Source: Haemaphysalis longicornis (taxonomy: Eukaryota; Arthropoda; Arachnida; Ixodida; Ixodidae). From it: a stretch of DNA of 64,000 bases. Position 1 is the first letter of the stretch; every line of letters begins with the position of its first letter. The position numbers and the translations under genes are program-made. The notes beneath the pieces are model-generated. The model ran no database searches. It had not been told where the DNA came from and was given only the letters and a program-made list of their open reading frames with translations. Shown here in pieces: positions 11,071 through 23,475 of this stretch. The stretch spans positions 53,965,745 to 54,029,744 of the forward strand of contig CM023457.1 of the NCBI GenBank assembly GCA_013339765.2, in the 5' to 3' direction.

Positions 11071-12233
11071 TGGCTTAGTCTGGTTGAGTCTTGGTTTCGC
11101 TTGGTTAACCTTTGCTTTGATTTAGCTGTATTGCCGACCACGTCTCAAAGCCGTTCGGTTCGGTGCAACGAAGAAACGAATTTGGGCGAACGCGGCGTTT
11201 CTCTTCGCCGGGCGCGAGACGATTCACGTTGCAGGAGACGACACGGCGACACAGCGCCGCATGCATCAGAGGCTGCGGTGGAGGTGTCGGCTCCCTCGGT
11301 CGCAGCGGCGGTAGCGACTGCAGCTCGTTCGGCGCAGAACCACCGAGAGCGTGGCCTTGTGCGCAGCGCCGACAGCGAGCCCGGCGAATCACGTGATTTG
11401 CTTCGATGGGTGCGTCACCGGGATTCTCTCTCCGGTCAAAAGGTCATTTGCGCATTCTCTACAAAATCGCTGGACGAAAATTGTAAAGCAAGTCGCTTAG
11501 CGCTGGTTTGGGAGTCCGGCGAGTCGCTTCGCAATACATTCAACAAGTGGCGCAGCAAGCGTGAGCGCTCTGCGCCGCCAAACCGGCGACTGCTCTCGTA
11601 AAGCTATCCTGGCGGTGCCGACGTAGCGGGCCGCAAAAAATTAGCGTTGCGTGTGCGGAAACCGCATAGCGACACGCCATGAAACGTAAAGCGAATATAC
11701 ACTACTTTCGAGCATTCCGCAAAGTAAAAAAAAAAAAACTATTTTACACTTTGCTCAGAAACGGTTACTCAGAATGGAAAGCTGTGGCTTATTCTACCTG
11801 TTTTAAAGATTGCTAATAGAGAAGGCAACTCAGTGAATATTGGCAACAATAAGAAACTCGGCGCTCTTCCCATGGGATCGCTTTCGCAAGGGTCTTGTGA
11901 AGCCGGCAATGTTCCCCCCAGAGTGGTAACAAACCACTCCACTTAAAATCATACCTTGGGCGTGTTTGCGGTTTGAGGTATTTCTGCCTATAAAAAGGTA
12001 TGCCTACGCAAAATCAGTTGCGGAAAAACACCGCACATCAACCGAGCGCGGCACGAAGAAACAGCATGGAGAGCGAGCACCAGTGAAGCCGACGACGAAT
12101 AAGAGCATCCCTAAGCCGAGGTCACGCGGGCGCGTTTCGCAGCGCAACACGCGGTCGGCTCACCGCCATCGAGGCATACGTTTCTCTCTCATCGCGGCAG
12201 ACCAATCCTGAGACAATGTCCACTCGGATTTAC
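11071..12233. other. No confident feature
   Basis: A plus frame 11101-11601 (166 codons) is open but very Arg/Ser/Ala-rich, overlaps other open frames on both strands in GC-rich DNA, and has no domain. I do not call it. The rest shows nothing. If the RING exon at 12234-12515 had downstream exons they would lie here or further left; none was recognised. Confidence 0.4.
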
Positions 12234-12515
12234 CTGCAGTTTCGACAAGTGGTGCCGAGGGGGCGTGATCCAGGAGATGTCCGCATCCACCTGGAATGTT
12301 GTCTCATCCATGGGGCAGCCGCAGACATCGCCGTCCGCACAACCTTGCAGGCAGGACTCGCAGAGCAGGTGCGAGCAGGGCAGGACAGCTATCTTGTCCG
12401 GGACGAAGCCGCAGAGGCCACAGATGCGTGCGGGTGGCAGGGGGTCCTTGAAATGCACAGCCCTGCAGTCGACACCACTGGCGAAGCCGCAGAGACGGTA
12501 CGACGAACCAGGCAT
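12234..12515 (-). CDS. TRAF-like RING first exon, copy 1
   Basis: An intact 94-codon exon from ATG (12515-12513) to a phase-0 donor CAG|GTAAAT. It encodes an N-terminal RING finger of the TRAF type: Cys32-x2-Cys35, Cys47-x-His49, Cys52-x2-Cys55, then Cys67-Pro-x-Asp70, with the last zinc ligand Asp as in many TRAFs. In that family the RING supports K63-type ubiquitin ligation and the protein relays Toll/IMD or TNF-type signals in the cytoplasm. Zinc-finger, coiled-coil and MATH exons were not found downstream (lower coordinates). The copy at 25157-25438 has the same exon length, splice phase and spacing. It may be a live gene with distant exons or an orphan duplicated exon. Confidence 0.65.
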
Positions 12516-12795
12516 TTTTCTTAACGCGGGTGCAGCGTTACGACGTTCACTCGCGGGCGACGGCTGACGAGAGCGCGCTCACACATGCAACGCTTTTCGT
12601 TGACTGAGAGGTGGGGAGGTTAACGGAAAGCAAACTGGAAGAACTCATTGGGCATCAGTTGTCACGCTTTCCCACCTGCAACCCTCTCGCCCACCACTCT
12701 AGCACCGCAATGCGATTCGCTTATTCGCTGTATCCTCCGTTTCACGCTCGGAGCACATTTCACAGCCGTAGTTTAGTAACTGGCCGACTGGGCGC
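12516..12795 (-). other. Upstream DNA shared with the second RING exon
   Basis: Sequence upstream of the start codon resembles that at 25439-25770, including CACAGCCGTAGTTTAGTAAC (12761-12780). The duplication unit therefore includes likely 5' UTR and promoter. No TATA box was recognised. Confidence 0.5.
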
Positions 12796-15738
12796 AAAAA
12801 ATAGAGAGAAAATGCGTCAGTGGGTTTTCTTCGCCGGCGTCGGCGCGTCCCGCCTCCCTGGCGCCGTGAATCCGTGGTTGGCGACGTCACGTGGTTGGCT
12901 CTCGTCTGCTCGTCGACGTTCAGCGCAGCCCGAAGCTGGCAGTGCTCCTCGCATGCAACTGCGACTGGGGGGCCATCTCCGAATGTTCCGATTGATACGA
13001 TGTATCTCTTTTGGCGCGCGGCTGGCGCCAAATCCGTCATCGCCGCTCTTTTTAGGTCTGGCCTGTTCGCAGCTGTCTTGGGCTTTCACCGTTCATGCTC
13101 AAATTGTGTCATGATAATGCGCTGTTCTGCCAACTATAATTATAACAACCGAGTTGCGGGAAATGTCCCGGAGTTCAGTTTCAGGTGAACATTTCCAGGA
13201 GAAACTCGGAATAAAGGTCGGGTTACTCTCAAATAATCTTGAAATTTGATGACTAAGCAATTGACGCTTCGAATCTCTATCAAAAAACTCGATTCAACAT
13301 GAACGTGTGCTGCATATTGTATACGAGGAACAGGGACAGTGGAAATGACAAAAACAAACGATGCTGCGCAATCTAGCAACTGGTTTATTGAAAGCCTTAT
13401 CTTTATTTAGTAGCATGCGACGGTGAGTGTGCATTCATTTCGAAAATAGATAAATCACATCTTCGTGCGCGTGCGCTCATGTGCCATTGCATTTTTCTTT
13501 ATCATATTGGTCTCCTTTTCTGTGACCGCTCTTGCGGCGCGCTGATATATTTGTCAGGCTCTACAGACAGCATACTCTAAGGCCTCAATCACTTCCCAAA
13601 CCCTTCCGGCCTTTGAGCGGATAGCACAGTTGCTGGTTGCTCGCTGCAACTTTGCCTTGCATCCGTATTTTGCGCAGTGGGCTTCAAGGTGGCAAGGCAA
13701 TTGTAGTTGACTGCAAGTATTGTTGTGCACTCGCAATGTATCGTTTAAAGACCGGCCCGTTTGTCGGCTGTATGATGCGCCGCAGTGAAGTGGAATATCG
13801 TAAACAACTCCAATTGCGCACTCGACAAATTTGCTTACGTGTTTTTACGCCACAAAATTTGCGTTGTGCGTGTTGCTTTGGCGGATTCGCTTTTTGCTCA
13901 TCGCCTTATTTTTCAAGGCGCTGAAAACACAACTTCAACAGTGTGCTTGCTTGCCACTTTTTTCTATCTATGCGACACTTAATGTACGTACGGTAGCACA
14001 ACGAGGTTCTTTTTGTCTAGTTCTGCCTTTTTGTGAGGCATCTCATTTCGTTTTCTGAGCATTTTTCGGCCACAGAAACCAACGCTTGCTTGGTGTATCC
14101 GCTGGAGCTTAGGCGTTCAATTTGAAATAAACTTTCCGGAGCGCAGTGTGGGCACAAATTTTTACTCACAGCTCGCATCATGCTTGACGTAGCAAGACTT
14201 CCTTGCCGCCTGGTTTTTCAAGCGAAGGTTGTAGTGGCTGACTTGCACCGTCGCTGTACACCACGCCTGACTTGCTCTTTGGTCTTACGCCACGTAGCCT
14301 TGAGGCAAAGTCAAAATTAACCACGTGCTCTAGTGCCGGCGATGGCGATGATGCCATCCAGCTGTTAGTCACTTGGGGGGTGTAAACGAACCTTATCCAC
14401 GTGATCTATTAAGCACGGCGACGACGACCATGTTGCCTTTGTGGGGTTTCCATGTACCCACTCGGGGGGATTAGCCAGGGATCAAGTTTTGAGTGTGTCC
14501 CTGTTGGAGCTTATAGATGGAATTATACCGTTACTCAACATGCACCAGTTGCGAAACTCCCCGCGTCATTTATCAAACCCGTTCCGCGGTATAGCCCCCT
14601 GCACTGGGGTAAAGAGGGACGAGCACAGGGCAACGTTACTAGCCTGTCATCGGCAGGCAGAACTTTAAAGTAGCACTCAAGTGTTTGCTGCTGCCGTCGT
14701 AGTCATAAAAAGAAACACGAAAAAACTGTTCGAAAATGAGTAAACATTTCCGAGTATATGTTTTCAAATTCGAACAGCAAGCACAAACCACAGGTCGGAA
14801 AAGCGTAACCTGTGGTACTGTTACGAATCAGTCCGCCGCAGTGCTTCGACCTTTGTGCCGCACTCTTCGGCTGTGTGGCGAAGCCTCCACTACGTGCGCT
14901 TCGAGCAGGCCTCCCCGTCGGTGACTGACGCTTGCAGCCGTCGGATCCAAACACGGCGCTACATGTCTGGGAAAGTCCGGATATCTGTCGCCTCTCTCTC
15001 TCTTCTCTCTCTCTCTCTGCGTGATTGAAACTTCGACGGAGGCAGGACGAGGCATGCTTCGACTTGTCCGAAGGACGCGGAAGCCGTTGCGGAGACCTCC
15101 TCTTCTCCCTCTCTATGACTCAGCGTGCGCCGCTACTACCGGCCGTTCACGAACTTTGGAAAGTGTTGTGTGTGTCTGTGCGTTCGTGTAGTGTGCACAA
15201 TCTAGAGGGGAAACGCTTGTTTGACCGTTAGCGCTTTGGGTATAAAATAAGACCCCCCCCCCCCCCAAGCGCTGTAAGTTCATTCCTGCTTTGAGAAGTG
15301 AGTGAATAACGCTGTCACTCTGCCTAGTCCTGTACTGTAACCTCGCCCGTCGGGGCATTGTTTCTCATTGTTATTAGTTGGCCTGTTGCCTGTCCAGAAA
15401 ACAGTTTGTTGCCAGTTAGCTAGAAATTTCGGTACATTACTTTTCTTTATTTAGCATGGCTGTCCGCTCTGCCAGCACTACCGTTCAAGCCCTATGCTGC
15501 ATTGGTAGTCCTCACTTCTGTACAGTTTCTTTCTTTGTGAAATAAAGTATGATTACTATTATTATTTATTATTACCACTAATCAGCTGGGACACGAATGG
15601 TAGCCCCAAGGAACGCCTCGTTAATCAGTCAAAAGCGATTTAAAAATTCTCTGCCGCAGACCACGACCGGCTTTATAGTTAGCGACCTGCCCATCCCTGC
15701 GCCGATTAATGGGAGCCAGCATACCAAAAAGTTGCCGT
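12796..15738. other. No gene seen; simple-sequence tracts
   Basis: Short frames without domains on both strands. It contains a CT-rich tract near 14990-15020 and a C14 run at 15253-15266. Several ATTATT repeats occur near 15550-15575 after an AATAAA, which may be an unassigned retroelement tail. Confidence 0.4.
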
Positions 15739-15774
15739 CACGGAGGAAAGAAAGAAAACTTTCTTTCCTCCGTG
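15739..15774. repeat. Perfect 16-bp inverted repeat, 4-nt loop
   Basis: CACGGAGGAAAGAAAG pairs perfectly with its reverse complement across AAAA. It is a cruciform-prone site and not followed by a U-tract. Confidence 0.85.
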
Positions 15775-16690
15775 GTTTGCCGTGTAGCGAATGCGAGCTC
15801 AGTCTGGTGAGGCTACGTTTATCTTCAAACTCGTCGGCTTCGCTTCGGTCGCAGTGGGGCCTGCCACTGCTGGCATTAAAATGTAGTGGTCGTATCAATC
15901 AATTCTGATTCTACCGATCACTACCTATAATACCGGCCAGCAACGAGAATTCACAATTAGGTCTAGCCTGGTTTCTTCGCTATGCAAACGCCCGCGTACA
16001 CAACTAAACCAAACTGCTACGATATGCTCCTGATCGACTAGGGTCCTTTAGTTTCACGCATTTTCGTATATTTTAAACACGCTGAAACTTTATCGACTTC
16101 GGCTTTACATCGAGGAGCCTCCTTCCGACGCGAAGCATGGGCAAATTTTCGCAGGGAAAGCTGGAATTCGTATAAACATCCAAGTAGCGCCATTCTGTAC
16201 TAGGAAGCGCCGTTATTCTTGCGGGAAAATAGAATTTTTTTCAGCGAAGGGAGCACTGATCGACGGTAACATTTTCAACGTGTGCTGCGACGTTTTCGCC
16301 AACCGTGAGCGCCAGGTTCGTAAAAGCTCCGTCGGGTGGCTAACAAGCCAACAATGACATAGTTGAGTATGGCAGCCGTCTTCGGTCATTGGGTGCGGTG
16401 AGAACTACTGTTGTTACCTTCGGGATATCTTTTTTCAGCAACGGCCTCCGTACCTAAGCCATCGTAACCTGGTGACAAGAAATTCCCTTTACCGGGCGCC
16501 TGCCGCGCTCGCTCAGCGGTACGCAACAAATGCCATCGCGTACGATAAGTTCACTGAAAGTGCGATGCAAAGATATTGCGTGAGCTTTCAGCACATTATT
16601 TCGGGAGCGCGTCCCTTTTGGCTAGTTTTATCGCCGAGCCTGGCATAAGTAGACTATATTTGTTACGATGGAACAACGCAAACTTATCGG
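15775..16690. other. No feature seen
   Basis: No domain-bearing frame, RNA gene or TIR was recognised. Confidence 0.35.
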
Positions 16691-16740
16691 GGCGAGAGAA
16701 GGACGCAACACCAGCGGTCGTGTTGTGTCCTTCTCTTGCC
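16691..16740. repeat. 21-bp inverted repeat, 8-nt loop
   Basis: 16691-16711 pairs with 16720-16740 with two mismatches. It lies immediately left of the longer foldback at 16763-17117. Confidence 0.7.
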
Positions 16741-16762
16741 TTGTTCAGTTTCCGTTTTACTG

Positions 16763-17117
16763 TTATGAGCAATATGAAAGGGAACACAGGAACCCGTAAA
16801 AAACACCCTCAGACACAGCAATCAGTGATACAAAGCGGCCGCCGTCGGAAACAAAGTGGAAAGGGGGACGCTGTTCTAACATCTGTTCTCCATCCCGCCG
16901 TGCGTCTTATCGGCTGTCAGACGATACCACATCACCGGCGGAATGACATAAGCTGCTGCTTTTTAGAAATTACAGCGGGGTGGGAGTTCCAACAGTTAGT
17001 GAAAGAGCGCCCTCCTTTCCCTCTTTGTTTTTCACAGCGCCATCCGCGTATCGCTCCGAGTCTGTTTCGAGGCTGTTTGCCACGCGTTCCTGTGTTCCCT
17101 TTCATATTGCTCATAAT
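16763..17117. mobile_element. Foldback element with about 130-150-bp arms
   Basis: The outer 31 bp are inverted almost perfectly (TTATGAGCAATATGAAAGGG at 16763 and its complement ending 17117), and diverged similarity continues inward. Both strands therefore open with the same peptide, MSNMKGNTGTR, which is a by-product of the symmetry. The element is non-coding as far as can be seen. Confidence 0.7.
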
Positions 17118-19776
17118 AGTACCACCATAATGACTGTATACCAACTAGCAAAGTTCTCGACCTTGTTATAACTTACAACATCTGCATCACGCTGACTGCA
17201 GCTACTCTTTCAAGAGTTACTTTTCATGCTGCTGCTGCACTGCCTCGGAACCTGAATGCCAAGAATGCGCGGGGAATTTCCGACGCACGCGTTTTCGTGA
17301 TTGTTTTACTCGTGCTATGCGTCGTAAGCCAGTGGGAATTAACCCCGAGGCAAGTGCTTCTTCCTGTTATTAACCTGTCGGCGATTATTACAATCGAAAA
17401 TGTTGCAGGGTTCCTTTAAGTGCTGTATGTTGGACGTGTCAGCTGACCATTAACGCCGAGCGCTGCCTCCTTTTCATCTCACGCCGAAATATGAAGAGGC
17501 CAAGGAGAAGCGCAACTCTTCCACACCCACGCGGGGTCCTTTCATTTCATAGTCCCCCTTCATAGTCATGAAATCGTGAGTCCACAGCCAGACATCTTAA
17601 CGCACGGTGGAAAGGAGACCTTTCGAAACAACTTTTAGACACTTAATACATGCACACATTGTGCGATGTTAGAGCTATTTAGCTTTAATGCTGAGAGTGC
17701 GTATAAATAAAAGTGACCACATATTTCCGCGGGGGGAAACCATGGGGTGATTCGACCCTCTGGGCGGTGCTTGTTACGGTTGCGCCGACCATCGCGGTAG
17801 CAGACCTGTTAGTCTGCATTAAATCATCGGTGGTCATCGGATGTCATCGGAGCGGCGGCGGTGGGAGCGACTGAGCGGAGCGGGCGCAGTTATCGCGTTT
17901 ATATGTACCGCGCATTAACGGTGAGGGGAATGAGAGAGAGTAGGGCATGCGCATGTGTTAACCGAGCGCTAACGCGCGCTGACGCACAGCTGGCATGGAG
18001 AGGGGAGCGAGCGCTAACGCAAGATGGCGCTGCGGTTGAGAGCGGCGCTACCGCGCAGATGTCGTGGCGAGGAGAATAGGGAGGGATGCGGACGGACGCC
18101 GGATGGAGGGACAAGGCGAGTTAAGAGATGTGTTGCATCTAAAAGCTAAGCTTTCGGACAACTTTATGGTGGGCAAAACGTGTGAACAGAAAACTAACTA
18201 GGCGACGGACGCCACTTACAACCGGCATGAGACGACATTTATGCCACATTTTTCGGGATCCACTAATCTCTGAAGGTTAGCACACACACACCACCTAGTT
18301 GACGGTAAGTCCAAATTCTCAGCGACTGTCCAAAAAAATGTCACTATCGCCCATCAAGCCGCGCCTGCGCGAGTCGATGCCCACGGGCACCAGAGAAGGC
18401 CGGCCGTGGCGAATGACGTCACGTCGGCCAACATGGACGCGCTCACGGCACCGTGCTGTAATCAACGGGACAAGATACAACAGGAGCGCCAGCTTGGCTA
18501 TCTCAGACGTTCCGTTCATGCCCACAACTCGCCGCGCACTGTGTGGATGGCGCTACGAGTGGGCACAATTACCTTGCCTTTGGGCATGGTGTCAAGGCAA
18601 GCATTCGAGCATGGAGGAAGAAACGTTAGGCGATGGCTTCACTTCAGAACCGCCAAGTCTATTGATAAAGACTTTACGCCCCTCCCTGAAGAAAACGCGA
18701 GACGCGCGTAAGCTACAAGTGTGTTGAACGTTCGCCTAAAGTGCGTGCAGTCGATCGGCAAACCTTCGAAGGCCCAAGCTGCAAACGAAGAAAGATCCCA
18801 TTAGACTATCTTTCGCGCTTTGGGTGAACGCATTTATGAAAGATCTAAATGTATACCGCTGCGTGGTTTATGAGATAAACGTATTCTATTGTACTCCTCG
18901 ATAGATGCGTGTAATTGCGTTATTTGGAACCTTCTTTTTTCGCTGAATTTAAAGTAACCGTTTGGACACAATGCACTCCCGGTTTCACGCATGTGCCGAG
19001 TAGAGTTTAGAGATCTTAGAGCTTTGCGGTCGGCCAACCGGTCTATGGGGAAATGGATTAGTTTTTTGACAGAATGTCATCGGCCCCCCCAAAACAGCTT
19101 TCCCTTTAAACAAATTTATGCAGCTTGCACGAGTGCTGCAAGGCTGGAGAAACAGCAGAGCTGGTGGCCCATCTCCCCGCGTCGGAGACCCGGCTGTAGC
19201 ACCTCACATGGATTTACGGACATTGCCGCTAAACATTCCCCATGGCTGTCAGGCCCGGATCGTTTATTCCGCAGCCTTTCAGATCTCCTGGAGTATACCG
19301 CGTTAGGCATGCCCTAAAACCCGTCGAAACCGGCTTCGTGAACTCGGCGTCGATGGCGCCACCTCGGCATTTCTGCTCGCTACTTCATTGCGCGAACGCA
19401 GCTGAACTGGCGAGAAGAACAAGACACTTCGCAAATTTTTAGTTTAACCCCTATGTTTAACCCCTCAAGTTTTCATTCCGGTGAAGCTGCTTTACTTGGT
19501 GCCACCGCAGTGCTCCTCTTCACCCCCGCCGATCCTTATTTCACAACTATTGTTCCCCTTGCCACCACCGATGCCTTTTTCACGAGTAGCGCAGTCGGCC
19601 GATAAAAGCAGTAGCGCCATTGTCAGATGGACGTGAAAACCATTGAAAGCCGCTGCCACAAAGCGCGTTGACGCCGCCGTTGCCGCCTTATATTAGACCT
19701 GGCCGAGTGGTAACACATCCCCTCCGGATGAAGGCTTTTGATTGCTGCGTTTTAACGCGCCTACGCAGCGCAAATG
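17118..19776. other. No gene called
   Basis: The longest frame (18299-18727, 142 codons) overlaps open frames on both strands and has no domain or splice support. GC-rich stretch at 17820-18120. No repeat boundaries recognised. Confidence 0.35.
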
Positions 19777-19955
19777 ATGAGGCGCGCCGCAGTGGAGCGC
19801 TACAGATTAATTTTCACCACGTGAGGACCTTTAACGTGTGCCGAAATATCGTACACACGGGCGTTTTTGCTTTTCGCCTCCACCAGAAAAGCGGCCGCCA
19901 CGGCCGGGAATCCAACTCGCGTCCTCATAATCAGCTAATCAGCAGCACTGCGGTG
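19777..19955 (-). mobile_element. Ruka-like tRNA-derived SINE
   Basis: Read on the minus strand it has a tRNA-like head (the complement of GGCCGGGAATCC holds a decayed box B near 19905-19915) followed by the CGGCCGC junction and a body ending in the typical TCCGGA-like, CCTTTAACGTG and GCGCCGC segments. Ruka is a tRNA-derived SINE of ixodid ticks. Diverged. Confidence 0.6.
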
Positions 19956-20123
19956 GGTCCAGATAAAGGGCAACTTGCCCGATTTTTTTTTTTTCACCTT
20001 GAAAAGCTTTCCGAGCTACATCTTCGCCGGTGTAGTTCACGCTAAAGGGGCCATGCAGCCAAAACACAAGTTTGGTTCGTTCGAAAGATCGCCTCGTGAG
20101 AATCACTGACACCACCTTTAATG

Positions 20124-20366
20124 TACTATCGGCGTCAAATGAAACGCGAACACGAAAATATGAACCAGAAACGTGCAAAATTGAAAAATGCTGTTCGTAC
20201 AGTTCATATACTGGCATGTTATTGGCATGTTTGGAAATCCACTTTTCCCAACTTTATTTTTGTAACTAATCCACGCGTCATTTTGGCTTGCATGGAAAGA
20301 AATCGCGCTATTTGTGTGTCCAGGTTCATATTTTCGTGTTCGCGTTTCATTTGACGCCGATAGTAC
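20124..20366. mobile_element. Nested palindromic insertion, 42-bp TIRs
   Basis: Perfect inverted ends (TACTATCGGCGTCAAATGAA at the left, its complement at the right) of about 42 bp enclose about 160 bp. It interrupts the host MITE between its CACCACCTTTAA and CTTCGCTCAAATAAGC segments, which are nearly contiguous in the other copies. Confidence 0.75.
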
Positions 20367-20400
20367 ACTTCGCTCAAATAAGCTACGTAATTAGGAAAAA

Positions 20401-20833
20401 ATTCCCCCGCATTTCCCCGAGGGGGAGAATGTGAAAGTGCGAATGCACGGTTGTCGGCCCGCTTGCGGCGCTTGCGCTCGGCCCCCGCAGCCCACCGCCT
20501 CGCCGCCTTCTCTTCCATCTCTTCCATCGGGTTTGTAGTATCACGTGTACACCACGCAGTTATCAAGCCGCTATAACGCCGCTGAGTCGCCAACGCACGC
20601 CGCTGACGACGTAGTTTGATTGCGTTAAAGATATAAGGCGCGTCTAACACCGATTATCAACCGTCGCGTCCGTGGCTTGGTCGGTAGCGCGTCGCGCTGC
20701 GGCCGCAAAGTCCTCGGATCGAAACCTGGCGCCGGAGCTGTTTCTTTTTCAAATATAGAGGAGCACTGCGGACGCCAACGCCGCCGGCGGTGGATGGTTT
20801 GGGGTCGCTTATAAAGTGCATTCGCACTTAGAA
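20401..20833. mobile_element. Nested tRNA-like-containing element
   Basis: It begins ATTCCCCCGCATTTCCCCGA and is flanked by a probable target duplication (TTAGGAAAAA left, TTAGAAAAAA right). A tRNA-like part at about 20664-20736 carries a box-A-like GGCTTGGTCGGTAGCGC and a box-B-like GGATCGAAACCTGGC, as in the elements at 39136 and 43662. A related head sequence occurs at 25772-25805. Confidence 0.6.
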
Positions 20834-21562
20834 AAAAGGTGAACGGCCATGCGACCCAATAGCTCCTTTCCCGCAATAGGACCTATGATGTTTATGTCCC
20901 AGCTCTGGGATGGGCTGAGGCCGGCAAAAGCCAATGCAAAATAGGCAGGGCTTACAAGCTTGCCAAACGAGCTATTGACACCTAAGTTTAGGGCACATTC
21001 TTTTTATAGCAGTGAGAATGGCGGGGTAAACAGTTAAATTTACGGAAGTACACGTAAACGGAAGTAGCGATGCGTACTGCTGTTGGTACTGTGCGCGCTA
21101 TGCTATATAGTCTTAGCTACTCAGCACTGCGGCGGTTTGGTGGTGTCTCAGACGACACTAGCCGATTGGCGTAAGCGACGGTGTCTTACGTGGTTATATT
21201 TGTCGAGGGAACACCACGCTTCACGAAACGAATATATGTTGTACTTTAGGAAAAACAATCCAGGTACCAATACGGCCAAAAACAAGGCAAAGGTGGAAAA
21301 CGGCCCGCCGCGGCATGATGGCGCCGTCTACGATGACTACTGATAAACAAGGCTCCGCAGCAGCTTGAAGACCTGCTCTTGTGATGTCATTGCAGACGTC
21401 ATAAAAACACGATTTGGTCGGAGAATCTAAATTTTAACGTAAATTCATTAATATGTCAGTGAATAAAGCACAGTTTGTTTCCGGACAAGTCAGGGGCACT
21501 ATAAAACAAGAAATGTTAGAAATAAAACAAGCTTTTAGTCTCTATGCACGGCCCCTTTAAAC

Positions 21563-22899
21563 ACAGGCCCACCACCGGTTGCAGGGTAATGCTTGCACGC
21601 GTTGCGGCCGGAACGAGCTGGGTGTGAACGCACAGCTAGGCGTCATGCCGGGTACCTATGATATTGTCACGAAGTCAAAGACTACAGAGTTGTCTTGAAG
21701 GAAAAACAAGTTTATTGGAGCAAACTTGTGCTTCCCTAACATTTCAAGGCATACAGAGGCGCGAAGCAGCAGTCAACGAAATGACTTGCGCAGGCGAGTG
21801 TAGAAAATTGAATACCCCGGCGTCTGCTCTGCACTCTTTCTTTCGGCGCCAGTGTGTCTCGGACCGTCTATTTACATCCAGAACACTGTAGATCAAAGAA
21901 TTATTCTTGGCAAGTGACGTTAGGGCGAAACGCTCTCCTAATCAGAACGAGATAACCCGTGCGGCATAAAAATAAAGAATGGAACACGCGCTTCGCTTGG
22001 GACACAGCTAACACAGCCGGACGCGGCCGGGCGGCAAAAACCAAACAAACAAACCCAATGCATGGTTCACGGCAATATGCCCGTTGTGCTTGTGGTAGAG
22101 TTAAACGTACAAGTCTCACGGCACAATGCGACCCCGACAGCTGCAAACCGTGGTCGAGCGGTTTGGATTTGTGTTGGTGTGTTACAGAGGCACGAAGATG
22201 CCAACTATGCCCGCTATGTTCTGCGCTAAAAAGCTCGATTCTTCCACATTTCAACTGTGCGACGAACGCATGCCGTTCGCTCAGATGAAGAGCGGGCATG
22301 AAGGAGCGTCGGCCGGAACAGAAGCGGGAATCGGCTTAAAAACAGCGCAAAGCCGCTGCCACCACCCTTTCCGCCTCAAGCTCCAGTTCGTCGAGTAGCA
22401 GTGAATCCTTCCCGCATGAACAGCAATTTGTCCACTTGGAGCTCCGACGTGAGCCAATAAGTCTTCAGATGAAGTGCTTGTCTAAACACGCGCACAACTG
22501 GGTTCCTGTTAATGGGTGCACCGGTGTGGAGTGGAGAGAGGGGAGCGTACACGTGCAGCCCTAACTTTCACTCCCTCACTGATGACATATCCGTTTTGCT
22601 GGCGAGAGGCTTCAACGAAAACGTCAAACGGCCTAGTGCAATTTGTCCTGTGTCCTCAGTGGTCGAGGGGTTCGGCATGGTGTGTTACACAGACTAAGGT
22701 GCCTACGACGAGGGAGGGAAAGAAAGAGACAACCCGATGCTCGCCCGCTAGATATAAAGCTCGAGTCTTAAGTTTCATTCAGCTAATTGGCTAGGAACTA
22801 TGCTCAATCACTTAATACAGACAAATGTGCTTTGTTTCGTGCACTCCGTAAACTGCATACAGCGTCGCAGGTCTTCCTATTCACAGAGTGGAAAGGGCA
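21563..22899. other. No gene called
   Basis: Open frames at 21901-22299 and 21959-22288 are shadows of each other. The stretch from 21660 (AAACAAGTTTATT region) could be the end of an LTR or DNA element, but no partner repeat was found in the window. Confidence 0.35.
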
Positions 22900-23475
22900 C
22901 TAATTTTTTCATGGTATTTTTTTTCCTTCGCCGTGGACAGCGGAACTAAAAGCCTAAACAGCTCTGTGCCCTCTATTCTCGACTCCACAAATTCCCCAGA
23001 AATTCGCCATGTTTTTTGCGTAAGCACAACGTAAACAATTAGTGACGTGATGCACGTATAGCTCTGGGGACATGCAGCGAAATTTAAAGCTACACCCATA
23101 CAGATCACACCAAATGTATCAGGTATTGTGCATAAAAGATATAAAAACACTTGACATGTACATAAAAATTAAGAGGGTAGCTGAGGCTGGCAAGAAACGC
23201 ATTTCCGCAGGTCAAAATTGGCGTCAATACAACAAGGCGATCGAGTAACGTTGATTCAAAAGCGAGGGAAAGGCGGATGTAGTTCTAAAGAACACCACAA
23301 TTTTTTTACCGTATCTATTTATTTCAATCGCTTTTAGTAACATAGTTGGGCTCTCTGCTTCAATTGAAGCTTTGTTGCGTTATCACCTTCCCGGCCGCCA
23401 CAGCCGCCACGCCATCGTCTTCTATGTTACAAGTTCATGGCGTGATCAGAGAAAACGACGGCCGCGACCATCGCT
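22900..23475 (+). repeat. Dispersed repeat, copy 1 of an inverted pair
   Basis: The reverse complement of this stretch matches 27735-28262 with indels. Shared markers include AGATATAAAAACACTTG-like, CGATCGAGTAACGTTGAT-like and TTCAATCGCTTTTAGTAAC segments. It is non-coding. The end (CTCGACT near the CCCAGAAATTCGCC segment) recurs a third time near 24300-24350. Confidence 0.65.

Larger units (their letters stand above)
20042..21562. mobile_element. THAP-family MITE with two nested insertions
   Basis: Left end TAAAGGGGCCATGCAGCCAA (from 20043) and right end CACGGCCCCTTTAA (to 21560) form TIRs related to those of 6650-8305. Internal DNA matches 48620-49443 and the left part of 6650-8305 (CCTATGATGT, then a GGCTGAGGCCGGCAAAAG-like segment). 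Comparison with the uninterrupted copies shows two insertions: a palindromic unit at 20124-20366 and a tRNA-like-containing unit at 20401-20833. Non-coding. Confidence 0.7.

Noticed and set aside
11101..11601. 166-codon plus frame
   Set aside because: Arg/Ala/Ser-rich, in GC-rich DNA where several other frames on both strands are also open; no domain, no splice support.
16576..17130. 184-codon plus frame
   Set aside because: It spans two palindromes (16691-16740, 16763-17117); the opposite strand reads similar peptides, so the frame reflects symmetry.
18299..18727. 142-codon plus frame
   Set aside because: No domain, and overlapping open frames on the other strand.
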